Positions 1 to 12,778 of a stretch of 64,000 nucleotides of DNA are shown here, piece by piece. The position numbers and the translations under genes are program-made. The stretch is from Enoplolaimus lenunculus (lineage: Eukaryota > Nematoda > Enoplea > Enoplida > Thoracostomopsidae). The DNA lies in the NCBI GenBank assembly GCA_030248215.1, contig JASANG010003960.1, positions 1 to 64,000 of the forward strand, read 5' to 3'. The notes beneath the pieces are model-generated. The model had not been told where the DNA came from. It saw only the letters and a program-made list of their open reading frames with translations, and did no database searches. The first letter of the stretch is position 1. The number at the start of each line of letters is the position of its first letter.

Positions 1-3000
1 TTATAATAATTAATGTCGATGTTTCAAGTTGCCGATGCTAAACCACAGCTTTGTAGTTGTTTTTTGGTACATTTTGTATCACAGTTTGAGTTAATTTTCA
101 ATTCTTTAAAGTTATTTTTCTACAAACTCAATATTTCGGAACTAAAACATACCTGCAAGAAAATCAGCGAGGGAGTCAGAAATAAAATAGTTCAGGATCG
201 CTGAGCCAAGGGGCGGGGGGCCAGGAGGGGCTCACCCCCATAGAAATATTTTGCCCCCGCAGAAAATTTCAACCTCGCCGTATCATTGAAAACCTTGAAA
301 TGCGTCTTTTGAAAATTTTTTAGCCCCCCAACAAGGCTAATGGCTATGGTTCGTTTAGAATATGATGAAATTAGGAATTTCTTGAAAAAATTTGCCAAAA
401 TATATTAAATTTGAAAATAAACGCTATGAAGTAGCCTACAAGGATTTAACGAAGGTTAAATCAAAAACACCCTTCATTAATAGTATACCTAAAACAAAGA
501 CCAGTGAATCATCAGCTCATAGAACGTGTACCTTTATCATAAAACTATTAGTTCTAGTTGAAAATTATGTTTGCTTTGTGACGGTTCAAAATTTACACAA
601 TATAATTATTTCTAGCACATATTACTATTTAATTAATATCGTGACCTATTAGAACACCAGATGAGTGTAGGACAAAAATGAGGAACAGAGGCAATATATC
701 CTATCCGAATTTCACCGACATAAGTTAACGGATATTTATCATAGATGATGCAAGGCAAAATTATGTTTCATGGCCAAAATTATACCTTGACAATTCAAAT
801 CCTAAATTGTAAATGGACTTAGCAACGAACGTTACTTTAGAAAATGATGTTCGGTTGTAGTGTTTCCTTATATAATCCACAAATTTTATGAGACCTTATA
901 CACTCATTAATGAGGATGCGCTTTGACTTAAAACGACTATGGCTTAGGGGAAGGATTGTTTGTTATCCAACGATGGACGGCGTTTGCCTAATTTGTTCAG
1001 TTGGAATAGGACCGTTAGCAATTTTAAAAATTAGTTTCGAAAATTTTTAATTTAAAGTAGCGATAACTAATCCCTGGAAAATATGAACCATTTAAATATG
1101 ATAAAATTTCAAAATCACACTGTTTTTGGTAACTTTGACTGTGCGAAATAACCAAATAATCCCGATTTTTATCGTCGAAGGCTAATTTATAGCGTTTATT
1201 TTTCTACGTAAGTAATTAATACACTTTCTGGCAATTTTCTCTTCAAAAATTCCTAATTTTATCATATTCTAAACAGACCCATAGAGCCATCTCGCCTTGT
1301 TGGGGGGGGGCTAAACTTTCAGAAGACGCATTCAAGGGTTTTCAATGAATTACAGGCAGACTCTGAAAATTCAGGGGGAAACACCTCCAATGGGGTGGAG
1401 CCCCTCCTGGCCCCCCGCCCTTGGCTACAAGATCGATCCTGGACCATTTTTATTTCTGACTTCCTGCGCTCGATTTTCTTGTAGGTACGTTTTACGTTCC
1501 AAAATATAAGATTTTGTAGAAAAAAGCAACTTTAAAAAAATTTGAAAGTCAGACTCAAACTGTGATAGCGCGAAAATGTTCCAAAAAACAACTACAAAGC
1601 TGTGGTTCAAGCATCGGCACAATTGAAACATGAGCATTAATTATTTAATTAAACTAAAATAATATTCTATGTTGACAAATGCGAAACACCCAAAAACGTT
1701 TTAGGGTTTTTGCCTAACAGGTAAAAAACGTTCAGCCGGTCTACTTTGTTTATACACCTGGTACAGAATTAAAATAATTAAAAAAGTATAGCGGCATCTT
1801 AAATATATTTTAAAATAATGAACCTGAAAACTGTACTATTGCTCTTGGCTCAAAATCGATCGGATTTTGAAAATTGCACACCATATTTGAGCTTCAGATG
1901 ACCTTTCCCTAATCATCCAGACGGCAAATATTCATTTTTGAAAAATTGAAGTTTGAGCTCCTACTGAAGTGACCCGAATAGATAGAGGGGACTGATATTT
2001 ATTTGACCTCTCCAGAGGGTACACCTCTGTTATTCGGTTACGGACTTGGCAATTAACAAAAATGCTATGGTCAGTTCTGCCCAAAACAAAGAACGACATA
2101 AAATGTTGGGTGTCACGCCCAACTAACGAAACGCAGCGGACGTCTGGTCAAGAATAAATAACAGTCCGTAACCGAATAACAGAGGTGTACCCTCTGGAGA
2201 GGTCAAATAAATATCAGTCCCCTCTATCTATTCGGGTCACTTCAGTAGGAGCTCAAAACTCAATTTTTTCAAAAATGAATATTTGCCGTCTGTTCGATGA
2301 TTAGGAAAGGTCATATGAAGCTCAAATATGGTGTGCAATTTTCAAAATCCGATCAATTTTGAGCCAACGGCGACTGGTACAGTTTTCGGGTTCATTATTT
2401 TAAAATATATTTGAGATGCCGCTATACTTTTTAATTATTTTAATTCTGTACCAGGTGTATAAACAAAGTAGACCGGCTGAACATTTTTACCTGTTCGGCG
2501 AAAACCCTAAACGTTTTTAGGTGTTTCGTTGTCAACATAGAATATTATTTTAGTTATAAATAATTAATGCTCATGTTTCAAGTTGCCGATGCTAAACCAC
2601 AGCTTTGTAGTTGTTTTTTGGAACATTTCGTATCACAGTTTGAGTTAATTTTCAAATTTTTTTAAAGTTATTTTTTCTACAAATCTTATATTTTGGAACG
2701 TAAAACATACCTGCAAGAAAATCAGCGCAGGAAGTCAGAAATAAAATAGTTCAGGATCGATCTTGTAGCCAAGGGCGGGGGGCCAGGAGGGGCTCACCCC
2801 CATAGAAATATTTTGCCCCCCCTAGAAAATTTTCAACCTTGCCTGTAATTCATTGAAAACCCTTGAATGCGTCTTCTGAAAATTTTTTAGCCCCCCCCAA
2901 CAAGGCGAGATGGCTATGGGTCTGTTTAGAATATGATGAAATTAGGAATTTTTGAAGAAAAAATTGCCAAAATATATTAAATTCGTAAAAATAAACGCTA

Positions 3001-3765
3001 TGAGTAGCCTACAACTATTTGAACCGAAGGTTAAATTAAACACCCTTCATTAAATATACCGTAAAACAAAGACCAGTGTATTATTTAGCTCATAAACGTG
3101 TACCTTTAATCATAAAACCATGAGTTCTAGTTGAAAATTAGCGTTCGCTCTTTGTGACGGTTCAAAATTTGACACAATATAATTATTTCTAGCACATATT
3201 ACTATTTAATTAATATTGTGAACTGATCGAGAAAACACCAGTATGAGTGTATACAAAATGTGGAACAGAGGGGATATATTCCTATCCGAAATTTCACCGA
3301 CATAAGTTAACGGGATATTGATCATAGATGATGCAAGGCAAAATTATGTTTCATGGCCAAATTATACCCTTGACAATTCAAATCCTGACCGTAAATGGAC
3401 TTAGCAACGAACGTTACTCTTCTAGAAAGTCTATGTTTGGTTGTAGTGTTTCCTTATATAATCCACAAATTCCACGAGACCTTATACACTCATTACGGAT
3501 GCGCTTTGACTTGTAACGACTATGGCTTAGGGTAAGGATTGTTTGTTATCCAACGATGGACGGCGTTTGCCTAATTTGTTCAGTCCTAATAGGGACCGTT
3601 AGGATTTTAAAAAATTAGTTTTGAAAATTTTTAATTTAAGAGCGAAATGATCCTGGGAAAATTATGAACCATTTAAATATGATAAAATTTCAAAATCACA
3701 CTGTTTTTGGGCAAACTTCGACTGTGCGAATAACGCAAATAATCCCGATTTTTATTGTTGAAGGC
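1..3765. repeat. Large fold-back duplication (direct plus inverted copies)
   Basis: A block at 1-1182 is repeated directly at about 2554-3765. In addition 1183-2045 is an inverted copy of about 2160-3005. The arms are about 850 bases with a spacer of roughly 110 bases centred near 2100. Identity is high by eye, with scattered small indels. The arms contain a family F element and, near the centre, an end of family E (ATTCGGGTCACTTCAGTAG and its inverse at 1970 and 2230). No coding potential was recognised. Confidence 0.85.
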
Positions 3766-3837
3766 GTCATATCCAAAAATCAGCTAACCTGACAACTTAA
3801 AACGAACCTAATTTCATTGAAATTTAGTTTTGATTAT

Positions 3838-3946
3838 TACTGTAGTGACCCGAATAAGAGGGTGTGGGGTAATAAGAGGGCGGTTCCCATTTTGAGTCCC
3901 AATCAATAGAAGTCCGTATCCCTAATAAGAGTCCGTAAGCGGATAG
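3838..3946 (+). mobile_element. Family E TIR element, one end only
   Basis: It begins CTGTAGTGACCCGAATAAGA after a TA and continues with the family's AATAAGAG and GTCCGTA blocks. The other end is missing. Confidence 0.7.
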
Positions 3947-4229
3947 TAGGTGCTTAGGAGGTTTTAAGTTCCCTGGTAAAATCTGCAATTTTTCTTTCAT
4001 ATACCAAAATGTACAATCAGTCACAAATTATTAGCAATTTTCTGCAATATAGGTACATAACCATTTAATTACCTCGTACGTTTTAGCATCAATGCAAACG
4101 TCAGTATGATTAGTTCAACTTGTGAACTTCCGCTGTTATAGGTTTCCATCAGCCGTCACGCTAAAGGCAGCCAGGTTATATATAATATATAATATATAAT
4201 ATGTATAATATATATAAATATAAATATAT
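3947..4229. other. Gene-free stretch ending in AT-rich repeat
   Basis: No gene or named repeat is supported until an AT microsatellite (about 4173-4230). The same kind of AT run follows the next element (4433-4473), so that element probably landed in AT-rich microsatellite DNA. Confidence 0.5.
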
Positions 4230-4431
4230 AGCAAAAAATAGTGAGTCAAAATGTCTCTCTCCGAAATAGGCTCTACGGACTACACAAACTAAGTCAAATT
4301 TGACTCCGCCAGAGTCGCACGTCCGACTCAGGGAGTTGAAATTGTATCTGTCGTAGTCGAATTTGACACAGTTTGTGTAATCCCGTAGAGCCTATTTGGG
4401 CGAGCGTCAATTTGACTCACCATTTTTTGCA
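4230..4431. mobile_element. Family C TIR element (mariner-like MITE), eroded
   Basis: Inner TIR sequence GTGAGTCAAA...TTTGACTCACCATTTTTTGC with the family core CGAAATAGGCTCTACGGAC. It is embedded in a TA repeat. Confidence 0.8.
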
Positions 4432-4886
4432 ATATATATAAATATATATATGTATATATGTATATATATAATATGCGGCTGTGTTTGACTTTTTCGACAG
4501 TTTGGAAGGTTAGTAAAACCTATGGAAACACACTGTGTCTATATGTTGTTAGGAATAACTGTATAAAGTACATCTTGTGAAATTTGATATTTGTTTCCGA
4601 AATATTGATAAAACAGTATGTCCATACACACGGTTAGTACCGCGACCAATACTGTGTTCAGCGACCTTACCATGGTACACCTATGGGTGCCGCCAGAATA
4701 CTGTCAGTGGCGCAAATGTGATCCCTAATATAAATCATTACACTGTTGCATCGGCAAAGTATTTCACAAGTAAAGTCATTTTTTACTCTACACACCTAAT
4801 TATATTGCTAAGGAAATTTGATTGGATGCCGTACAGCTGTACCCCCTTGTTTATGCCTGGCGTCACCTTTTGTACAACCTGTAGTA

Positions 4887-5036
4887 GGGCCCGTAGCCAA
4901 GGGGCGGGGGCTCTGCCCCCTGGAAAATTTTGGGCCCCGAAGAAAGTTTTCAACCTTGCTTGTAACTCATTGAAAATGCTTGAATGCGCCTCTTGAGCAA
5001 ATTTTAGCCTCTCGCAAAGTGACTCGGGTACAGGCC
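4887..5036 (+). mobile_element. Family F TIR element
   Basis: Starts GGCCCGTAGCCAAGGGGCGG and contains the family core TTTTCAACCTTGCTTGTAA and TTGAATGCGCCTC. The right end is eroded. Confidence 0.75.
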
Positions 5037-5039
5037 TTC

Positions 5040-6009
5040 CTTTAGCTAAGTTGGTTTTTTATAACAAGCTCACGTTTTAGGCAATAAGAACTTCAAATAA
5101 ACTTTGCGCTCTATAGGCGGCGATAGTGTCTTTCTCTAAATTGTATTAATATAATTGCAACTTAATACTCTTATTATAAACTTTACATTTTCGGGCAAAA
5201 TATTAAATTGGTTCAAATCATTGCTTAGGCCTTCATTAGCATTTCTAGTGTTTTTACACCTTTTTTGCCAGAACCGAATAATGACGAATAAACTGGCTTG
5301 CCGTTGTTATAAAGCGTCCCATCTATTTTGACCAGTTGGGTTACGGTGCAAGATAAAAGCTGGTTGAACAATGTTTGGCAATATTTTTTCCTATTCCTAC
5401 GGTTTCCATAGCAAATTTCCGACCTTTTATACACAGTCTACCACTTTCATCGAATAGGTGGTCTTGAATTAATCTCAGACAAATGCCCGTATGTTATTAT
5501 ACTATTCTGAAACCTTGGTAACATTCAGAAGATACGCTTTGGAGTGTTTTACTGATATTTGAGCATTATGTGGGTTTTAGTACATGTTAATCGCGAGAAT
5601 ATCCGGTTTGGACCTGTAACCAGGAGCACCGATCATTTTGGCCGTCATAGAAAAAAATTTAGAACCCCTTACAAAGTTTCATTTGTACTTACAAATAAAT
5701 CTGATGTATGCCCTCGTTTATTTTTTTAGAAAAGATTACAACCCCTGTTCAAAATTTGATTTCATATGTAATTATCAACACGTCCCCTTGTATGCCACAT
5801 ATCCATTTTTGGCAAGGCACCTGTTTTGTACGCTTGGGGTGGGCTGTCTTGAACGTATACCTTGTCTTTTTAAATATAATGGTTTTTCCTATATTCATAA
5901 GTTACAACAAAAACTTCGTAGTAGTGTCTAAGCCTCTGCTGGATGTTTTCCGTTAATATTTCCCCCAACCCGCGTTTATCCAGAAATCGTTTGATTTAAA
6001 ACATACATA
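5040..6009. other. Gene-free stretch
   Basis: AT-rich sequence with no supported gene. A 69-codon minus-strand reading frame (5225-5434) and overlapping plus frames near 5640-5950 lack splice context or recognisable similarity. Confidence 0.5.
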
Positions 6010-6310
6010 TTTAAGCTTCTTATGACCTCCCGCTGATCATTGCGCGCCCAACTTTGAATTTTTGAAAAATTGGATTTTTAATGTCCGATGGTCCGCAAAA
6101 ATTTTTTGTCAAAAAGTTTAACAAATTATATACCATTCGATGCAGCCTGTGCTGCTGAGAGTCCATTTGTGTTAAAGTTTTCGCAATCAAACGATTGGTT
6201 AACGGATTATGGTCCAATAACTGATTTTGGCGTGCTGTTCAAATTTGGACGTGATCAGGGGAGGTCATGAGAAACTCAAATATGCAACAATTTTCAAAAT
6301 CGAACCATTT
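6010..6310. repeat. Family Q dispersed repeat with inverted ends
   Basis: Ends carry TTCTTATGACCTCCC and GGGAGGTCATGAGAAACTCA as imperfect inverted copies. Related text occurs near 1870-1960, 2250-2350, 37545-37620 and 62690-62770. Confidence 0.6.
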
Positions 6311-6621
6311 TTAAGCAAACATGAGCTTGGGGGATAATGGAAAGCACCCCCCGCTCTTGGAACGCTTAAGATATAATGGACAATTCAAACCGTTTTAGCT
6401 GTTTCAATCCGAACGGTTTTCAACGCAACATGGTAAGGTAAGTTGGCCAATGTTACTTTGAGCGGATCCAGAGCCCTCGCCCTATGGCCAGCCTTTGGCG
6501 ACACACCAGACATAATTTCGACCAGATGATTTTGGTTCAATTCCGACTCAGGTTCTTGCTAATTTTCTACTTAAAGGAGTGAAATACAGACAATAATACT
6601 ATACTCATGCTGTAACCGACA

Positions 6622-6788
6622 GGACCGTAGCCAGCTCACTTAACTTGGCGACTCTAAAAATTTGTTCACGAGGGGCATACAAGGGTTTGTCAATGACTTA
6701 CAAGCAAGGTTCAAAAAGTTTCTAGGCAGACCGAAATTTTTCCACGGGTGTTGAGCGCGCATGGCTCTCCGTTGGCTCCGGGTACGGT
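6622..6788 (-). mobile_element. Family F TIR element
   Basis: Starts GGACCGTAGCCAGCTCAC and ends near TGGCTCCGGGTACGG, with the internal ACAAGGGTTTGTCAATGACT block. Confidence 0.7.
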
Positions 6789-7154
6789 AACCGATTAGCC
6801 TAATACGCCTACGCCGGCTATATTACCAACTAAAGCACCGATACTTTGGTGAAAATACATTCCACGCTTTGTTGGTTCGTAAACGTCTCTACTCTATCGA
6901 ATGGCGTTTTGTTTACTTGAGGTCCAGATGTTTCAAAAATACGCCTATTGTGTGACTTTAGTTCGATTTAGTGATGGGTTTCTTAGCAGCTTCTTGGTTT
7001 GGGTTCGCTTTAGAAACGAGCAGTATAGTGTCAATGAAATTTATCTAGAAATTAACCCATACTGTCGGTATATGTACACGATAAACGTGTATGTAAAACA
7101 GTAAAAAGATCTGCCATACATGTACACATATACCGGAATATAAAAAGTTGTTGC

Positions 7155-7233
7155 AATGGACCACATGGTGTATTGGTAGCATGCTTGACTCGAGTATAAA
7201 GGTCCATGATTCGATTCTCGGCATGGTTGTTAA
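7155..7233 (+). other. tRNA-like segment (decayed tRNA or SINE head)
   Basis: A-box-like TGGTGTATTGGTAGCATG and B-box-like TGATTCGATTC lie at tRNA spacing. The acceptor ends and T-stem do not pair, so it is not an intact tRNA gene. Confidence 0.35.
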
Positions 7234-7624
7234 CGTTGAGAAAAATTTCGAACAGGGCTCGTTAGACGTTGTAGTTCCAACAGATACGGCAACGTACGCA
7301 GTTATGGGGGCCGCTAGAATTATTGAGTTTTGTTGTAAAGTTCGAAATAGACTACCCCTCGGGCCCCACAAATTGGCGAATTTTTTAAGGTTTCGCTGGC
7401 TATAGGTTGAACCACTTTATAGTCTTCTATATTCGTTATGTCTAAAATAGCTTATGTTGCGAGCTTGAAAAATTAGCTGCAAAATTTTCTTAAATCACAG
7501 TTGTTCAATATATTTTTGGTGTGTGGATATTTGAAGTCCATGGCTCTGAAACTATACACATTGTGTTGCATATTTTTCAATCAATAGTCCATTGGTGGAT
7601 GGTACGTTCCCACACTTGTGTTCA

Positions 7625-7880
7625 GAGGCGGATCCAAAAGGTTATGACGGGCGGTTGGGAAATGTTATGAAACGCAAAATTTGTAAGGTATGGACAGTTA
7701 TCATTTTATCAGCCAAAAAATTTCTGAGGGCAAAAAATTGTCAGGTAGGGACCTTACCATTTTAACACAAAAAAATTGTGCGAGAAAAATGGTAAAAAAC
7801 GAAAAGGTAGGGACGTTGACATTTTAAAGCAAAAATATATGACGGGGGGTGTACGTTCCCCCGCTCCCTCCAGATCCGCT
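7625..7880. repeat. Family H dispersed repeat
   Basis: Contains GGCGGATCCAAAAGGTTATG, repeated TTGT(A/C)AGGTAGGGACC units and an end in AGATCCGCTAGTG. The sub-repeats look internally tandem. Confidence 0.65.
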
Positions 7881-8340
7881 AGTGCTTGTGTTAATTTTAT
7901 TCAAAGGAAACGACCCCGCCGTATTGCAGTTTGCTATTTTCTTAAGCCTACGCTTCAACTCAGGCTTGGTGCTTTGTAGAATAAAACTAAACGCTAATCC
8001 TAAGTCTAAGCTTCAGCCTATTAATCTATTCATTCTGTAGTGGGGATTCGTTCGTGGTGAACGGTAAAGCAAGTATCGCAAATTTGCGGCGTAAAGTACA
8101 AACAAAAAATTGAAAATTTACTATTTTAGACAGGTTAACGCTACGATCGCTGAGTTGTGAAATTAACCTTGAACAACAAAAAAATGTTTTTAAGCAAATT
8201 TCACGTTATTTCGACGCAAATACAATTTGAATAATATTTGACCGTAAAATACGCAAATTTTCCTCAACATTCGAGTTTGAAACAAAAAAACAGACTGTAC
8301 TTGGAGGCTTACAAATGATGTTTTTTATTCACGACTCATA

Positions 8341-8549
8341 CACTGCAAAAAATGGTGAGTCAAATTGACTCTCATCGAACTAGGCTCTACGGACCTACAC
8401 AAATTGAGTCAAATTCGACTTCGCCAAAGTAAAACGTGCAACTCAGTGAGTCGAATTTAACTCTGGTGGAGTCAAGTTTGACTCAATTTGTGTAGTCCCG
8501 TGAAGCCTATTTCGGAGCGAGCCAATTTGACTCGCCATTTTTTGCAGTG
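8341..8549. mobile_element. Family C TIR element
   Basis: Full copy: CACTGCAAAAAATGGTGAGT at the left and its inverse at the right. The left flank ends in TA. Confidence 0.9.
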
Positions 8550-8855
8550 TGGCAACAACGCCACGTGTGCTTTCGCGTTTTGAAAATGTAAATGCAGTTT
8601 TGGCAAATATTCAAAAGAATTTGCCTAAATATTGTTTTGTTTTGCTTACGATTCATTTCATAGTTTCTTCGTTTTATTACAAGAATAACGTTTTTAGCGT
8701 TTGAACCATGAAATGCCATGAAAAATCGCATTTTATTTTTGACATCAGCGCTCGTATAGTGGAGTTCACATTTCTGTGTGCCCATACCCGCATGATGTGT
8801 CTAAGGTTGCCGATTATTTTTAGACGCTGGTTAGAAATTTGGAATTATTTTCCTA

Positions 8856-9110
8856 CACTGTAAATTCCAATGAGTTGATTAATCAATTCAGCTAGCGAGA
8901 CGGTTATTTCTGAATTAATATCAGTAAACTTTAACTCACTCTGAGTTGAGTTGATTCTCACTCTGAGTTGAGTTGATTCTGGATGAGTTGGTTAATTAAC
9001 TCAGGATGAATTGAATCAAGTAAAAAAAAAACTAAGTTCTGATAGTCCTAACTCAGTCGCAGTGATTCAACTCAGTCTGAGTTAAAATCAACTCACTAAA
9101 ATTTACAGTG
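8856..9110. mobile_element. Family D TIR element
   Basis: CACTGTAAATTCCAATGAGT at the left and ACTAAAATTTACAGTG at the right, flanked by TA on both sides. The core is made of TGAGTTGATT/AACTCA words. Confidence 0.9.
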
Positions 9111-9134
9111 TATAGCGTATCTGTTATTGTCAGT

Positions 9135-9335
9135 AGCGGAACCAGAAATTTCTGACGTGGGATGCGAGCTGGCAAAGGTTTACGAAACTCCATTGTTTGC
9201 TGTATGCTATATATGTGGCAGTTTTCAGACGGGTAAAATTGTAAGCTACGGTCTTTACCATTTTGTCGCAGAAAATTTTTGTTGACGATGGGGGTGGCGT
9301 ACGCCCCCCTATAACATTCTGGATCCGCTAGTGGT
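9135..9335. repeat. Family H dispersed repeat
   Basis: Shares the GCGGAACCAG...TACCATTTTGTCGCAGAAAATTT and GGATCCGCTAGTGG ends with the copies at 7625 and 10105. Confidence 0.6.
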
Positions 9336-9668
9336 TGTTGCTCATAACAACCTAATGAATGAATTGAAAACTAAATTGAAATTGATTTGAAGTCCATGCA
9401 AGTACGAATTTTGAAAATTGTAACCTTGACCAAACCATCTGGTATTGCAAAGGCGTATATGTTGTTTTATTTTAAAATGAAATTTTTAAATTTTAATATT
9501 TCAAAACTGTCAATTTCAACATACGGGCCACCATTGTTGTATTGGTGACTTGAGAATTCAGTTTCAATTATATTTACCTGCATGGTTGTACGCATCCGAT
9601 TAGCGTATCCATATACGTTTTCCTTGTGCTCATTTATATATCTAGTAGACCAGTGACATCATATTATC

Positions 9669-9854
9669 GGCCCATGTTACTTTAAGGGGCGTCCAAGTTT
9701 CTGGTGGGTCTATAAAAATAGTAGGTTTAGATTCTAGATTACATTTTTTGCTTAGGCTTAGGCTTAGGAATTCATTTTTGCAACGCTTTGGTTTAGGCTT
9801 AGGCTTAGGAATACGCTTAATCTACCGTTTATGTTCCTTAAAGTAACTTTGGCT
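9669..9854. mobile_element. Family B TIR element with TTAGGC array
   Basis: Starts GGCCCATGTTACTTTAAGGG, holds TTAGGC hexamers and ends CCTTAAAGTAACTTTGGCT. The 8-base duplication ATATTATC flanks it at 9661-9668 and 9855-9862. Confidence 0.9.
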
Positions 9855-10104
9855 ATATTATCAAATGCGGTGGGGCGAGCCGAGGCCTCGCTCCACCCCC
9901 ACGTGCCTACGAAGATGTATGTGATCCACTGAGGCCCTCGAGTGAGCCGTCCAGAGCCGAGTCTTGACTAGTTCGCTTTCCTTTTTTGACGTAAAAAATT
10001 TTTTACGCAAATTCGCTTTGTGCCTGTATAATCAAACACCAGGCTCTGCATGAGCGGTAAGGGGCAGTAACGGCAGTATTGAACCATGATATATTATATG
10101 TGGA

Positions 10105-10395
10105 TGAGGTGGATCCCAAAATTTTTGACGGGGAGGCGGGCTGGCAAATGTTATGAAACGCAAAAATTGTAAGGTAGGGACCTTATCAATTTATCAAAAA
10201 TTTTCTCAGGGCGAAAAATTGTAAGGTAGGCACCTTTACCATTTGGTCACAAAGAAATTCTGCGGAAAAATTGTGTTTGTCCAAAAAAGTTTTCTGATGG
10301 CAAAAAAATTGTAAGGTAGGCACGTAACCATTTTAACTCAAAAATATTTCTGACGGAGGGAACGTACGCCCTTCCCCTTCTGGATCGGCTAGCGT
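10105..10395. repeat. Family H dispersed repeat, longest copy
   Basis: Three successive TTGTAAGGTAGG(G/C)AC units between GGTGGATCC and CTGGATCGGCTAGCG. It shows the family's internal tandem structure. Confidence 0.65.
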
Positions 10396-11139
10396 GAGTA
10401 TGGGTTGTTTTTGACCAAAGCTTTAATTTTCAGCATGGAAATAAGGTTCTCGAGCAAAAATTAAGCTGAAAGCAGATATCTGACCAACCAACGGTGTATT
10501 GCAATAGTAAAGAAAATCTCGCGAGCGGAGCGAACTACAGCAGAGACAAACTTTCAAGTTTGAAATACTTGATATAGAGTCCTTAAATTAATAAAATCCC
10601 GTGGGAAAAGCTAGCAAGAAGCCAGACACATCTTTGTATCAAATCATGTAGCTAATTTCTAATTTGGGTGCTTGTTAGCTTTGGACGTTCAACAATTGAT
10701 GTGTTTGGGTGGTGTTGAAATTGATTCTGAAACTACTCAGTCTCTTAGTGGTTTACCAAGGCTTCTGAGTCCTTCGTGACTCGTCTCAAAGCTATCGTTC
10801 TGCCTGCCCAGGCATTGCTTGCAATCTATGAAAATTAGTGCAATTTTTATTTTAGTTGAAAAAAATCGTGTATATCTACAGATTGTATGCTTTTAGACCA
10901 TCTCAGGGTATTGGAATAATCAAAAATCGGTCAAATTTTGACAACGGTATCCAAGCGTTGGTTAAGCCAATCTTAGTATAAGGGGCCCACACTACGGTAC
11001 GTGAGTGCTAACCTCGGCAATGGTGCAAAACATATAGCACCAGTTAGCGATAACTTTTCAAACTAACGAATCGTGCAACTCCAGATCTCAAAATTGATAC
11101 AGAAGTAGTTAAGTTAAATGCAAAACATGTGCTCAATTA

Positions 11140-11300
11140 CCACGGGTGTCCACAATGGGGGCACTGGGGACCCCCCCCCGAATTTGAGTGGTACCCCCCA
11201 TATTGACTCGGCCCAAAAGTAAACGATCTCGAGTTGCAATTGTAGGGGCGCCCCTAAATTATCTGGTACCCCCTCAAACATAATTTTCTGCGCGGACGAG
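11140..11300. repeat. Family P dispersed repeat
   Basis: C-rich block with AATTTGAGTGGTACCCCCC and AATTGTAGGGGCGCCCCT. A second copy lies at 62875-63025. Confidence 0.65.
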
Positions 11301-11433
11301 TCTGTGAATTACGAACCAAATTGGTCGTTAGTTTAAAAGCTGTAGAACGTACCACCCAATGGCGATAGGTATTACACTCCTGACTATATGGGTCCATAGC
11401 CAGCGGCCAATCCGAATATAGTGCCGGTATTCT

Positions 11434-11640
11434 CAAATGTGTGTGGGCTCCAATCACGAACTGGTGATAGAAGTAGCAACTTTCGGATCGGCAAATGATG
11501 ACTGAAATGTCAGTACATTTCAGACCTCGATTTGCCGCATCTCTGTGCACATTTTAAAACCTGCAATTGCAAGAGTATGTCAGTTTGAAAATCTATCGCT
11601 AACTGATGATAGGCGCTATATGCATTTCAGAATACGAGTA
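11434..11640. mobile_element. Family O TIR element
   Basis: Inverted ends TTCTCAAATGTGTG...CATTTCAGAATACG with internal ACTGGTGATAG and CTGATGATAGGCGC. A second copy is at 29584-29808. Confidence 0.7.
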
Positions 11641-11812
11641 AGGTTTAAAGCTTTGACGACTGATTTTTGCCACGCCTACTAAACCTATCTGGTTTGATTT
11701 TTCCAGTTTTATATCAGGTATTTGGTTAATATGTGTGTGTCGTTAACCTAGAAATATTAAAGGCCAAGTAGGTTGTTGTCATGCAAAATATATTTGAGAT
11801 GAACAGCTTTTA

Positions 11813-11862
11813 TTTATTATTATTATTATTATTATTAATAATAATAATAATAATAATAATAT
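11813..11862. repeat. TTA/TAA microsatellite, self-complementary
   Basis: A run of TTA units switches to ATAATA units, forming a perfect hairpin of about 22 bases per arm. Confidence 0.85.
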
Positions 11863-12029
11863 AAAACACTGCTAACGTCTGTTTTAGTGTTTAATTTTTC
11901 ATAAAAATTAAACTTTTTTGATAATACTTGATTCAGTAGCACATTTTACAACTGTTCAGTTACGTAAAGGCTCAGTGAGATCTTTTTTAAGGATATACAC
12001 CTTTAACCATTCGTTCCGTTTGAGGGCGT

Positions 12030-12125
12030 ATCGTTTTTCCGTGGGACTGCAATAAACAAACCTTCAGCTTTAGACTGATCTTTTTTGGTTTATAGGCTTA
12101 GGCTTACGAATATGCTTATACTACT
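12030..12125. mobile_element. Family A fragment
   Basis: GTTTTTCCGTGGGACTGCAA and ATATGCTTATACTACTGTTA frame two TTAGGC units. Both TIRs are eroded. Confidence 0.55.
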
Positions 12126-12159
12126 GTTACGCCTGTCAAAATACGAATGACCAGTTTTA

Positions 12160-12594
12160 GGGTGGCGGTTTACTCAACGTCCGGGGCTGTCACAGTGCGT
12201 CATCCGTACGGCGCCGTCCGTCACCGTTCGTACCATACGTTATCGTGCGTCAGTTGTTTGCGTACGATACCGCAAGGTGACGGACGGCGCCGTACGGATG
12301 ACGCAGGGTGTCGTACGGCGCCGTACGGTAGACGCAGGGTGTCGTAAGGCGCCGTACGGATGACGCAGGGTGTCGTACGGCGCCGTACGGATGACGCAGG
12401 GTGTCGTACGGCGCCGTACGGATGACGCAGGGTGTCGTACGGCGCCGTACGGATGACGCAGGGTGTCGGACGGCGCCGTACGGATGACGCAGGGTGTCGG
12501 ACGGCGCCGTACGGGCGACACACGGTGACGAGACGGACGGCACCGTACGGGTGACGGACGGCGCCGGACGTCAACAAAAGTATAGCGCAACCCT
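12160..12594. mobile_element. Family L TIR element with 31-bp GC-rich minisatellite
   Basis: Left end TTTTAGGGTGGCGGTTTACT and right end AAAGTATAGCGCAACCC are inverted. Inside, a 31-base unit (core CGTACGGCGCCGTACGGATG) repeats about eight times at 12270-12520. The long reading frames across it only reflect the repeat. Confidence 0.8.
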
Positions 12595-12778
12595 TATTTC
12601 TACGTTGGCTGAATTGACAGGTGCATCCGTGATTCTGTCTCCCGGATGTTGTGGTTATTGACGCATTCTGTTTTATTATTAAATCTTGATATGACGATTA
12701 ATCTCAAAAAGCAGAGACAGGTACTTATTTATAGCTGTCATAGTTGACGTCATTATACTTAACAATTGATCAAAATGC

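Noticed and set aside
5225-5434. 69-codon minus-strand frame ending GKKGVKTLEMLMKA
   Set aside because: Looks mildly protein-like, but there is no splice partner, no recognised similarity and no signal around it.
7155-7233. Functional tRNA gene
   Set aside because: Box-like motifs are present, but the acceptor and T stems do not pair. Kept only as a tRNA-like segment.
12221-12590. Three overlapping minus-strand frames of 97-118 codons (RHPYGAVRHP repeats)
   Set aside because: They exist only because the 31-base GC-rich repeat lacks stops in several frames.
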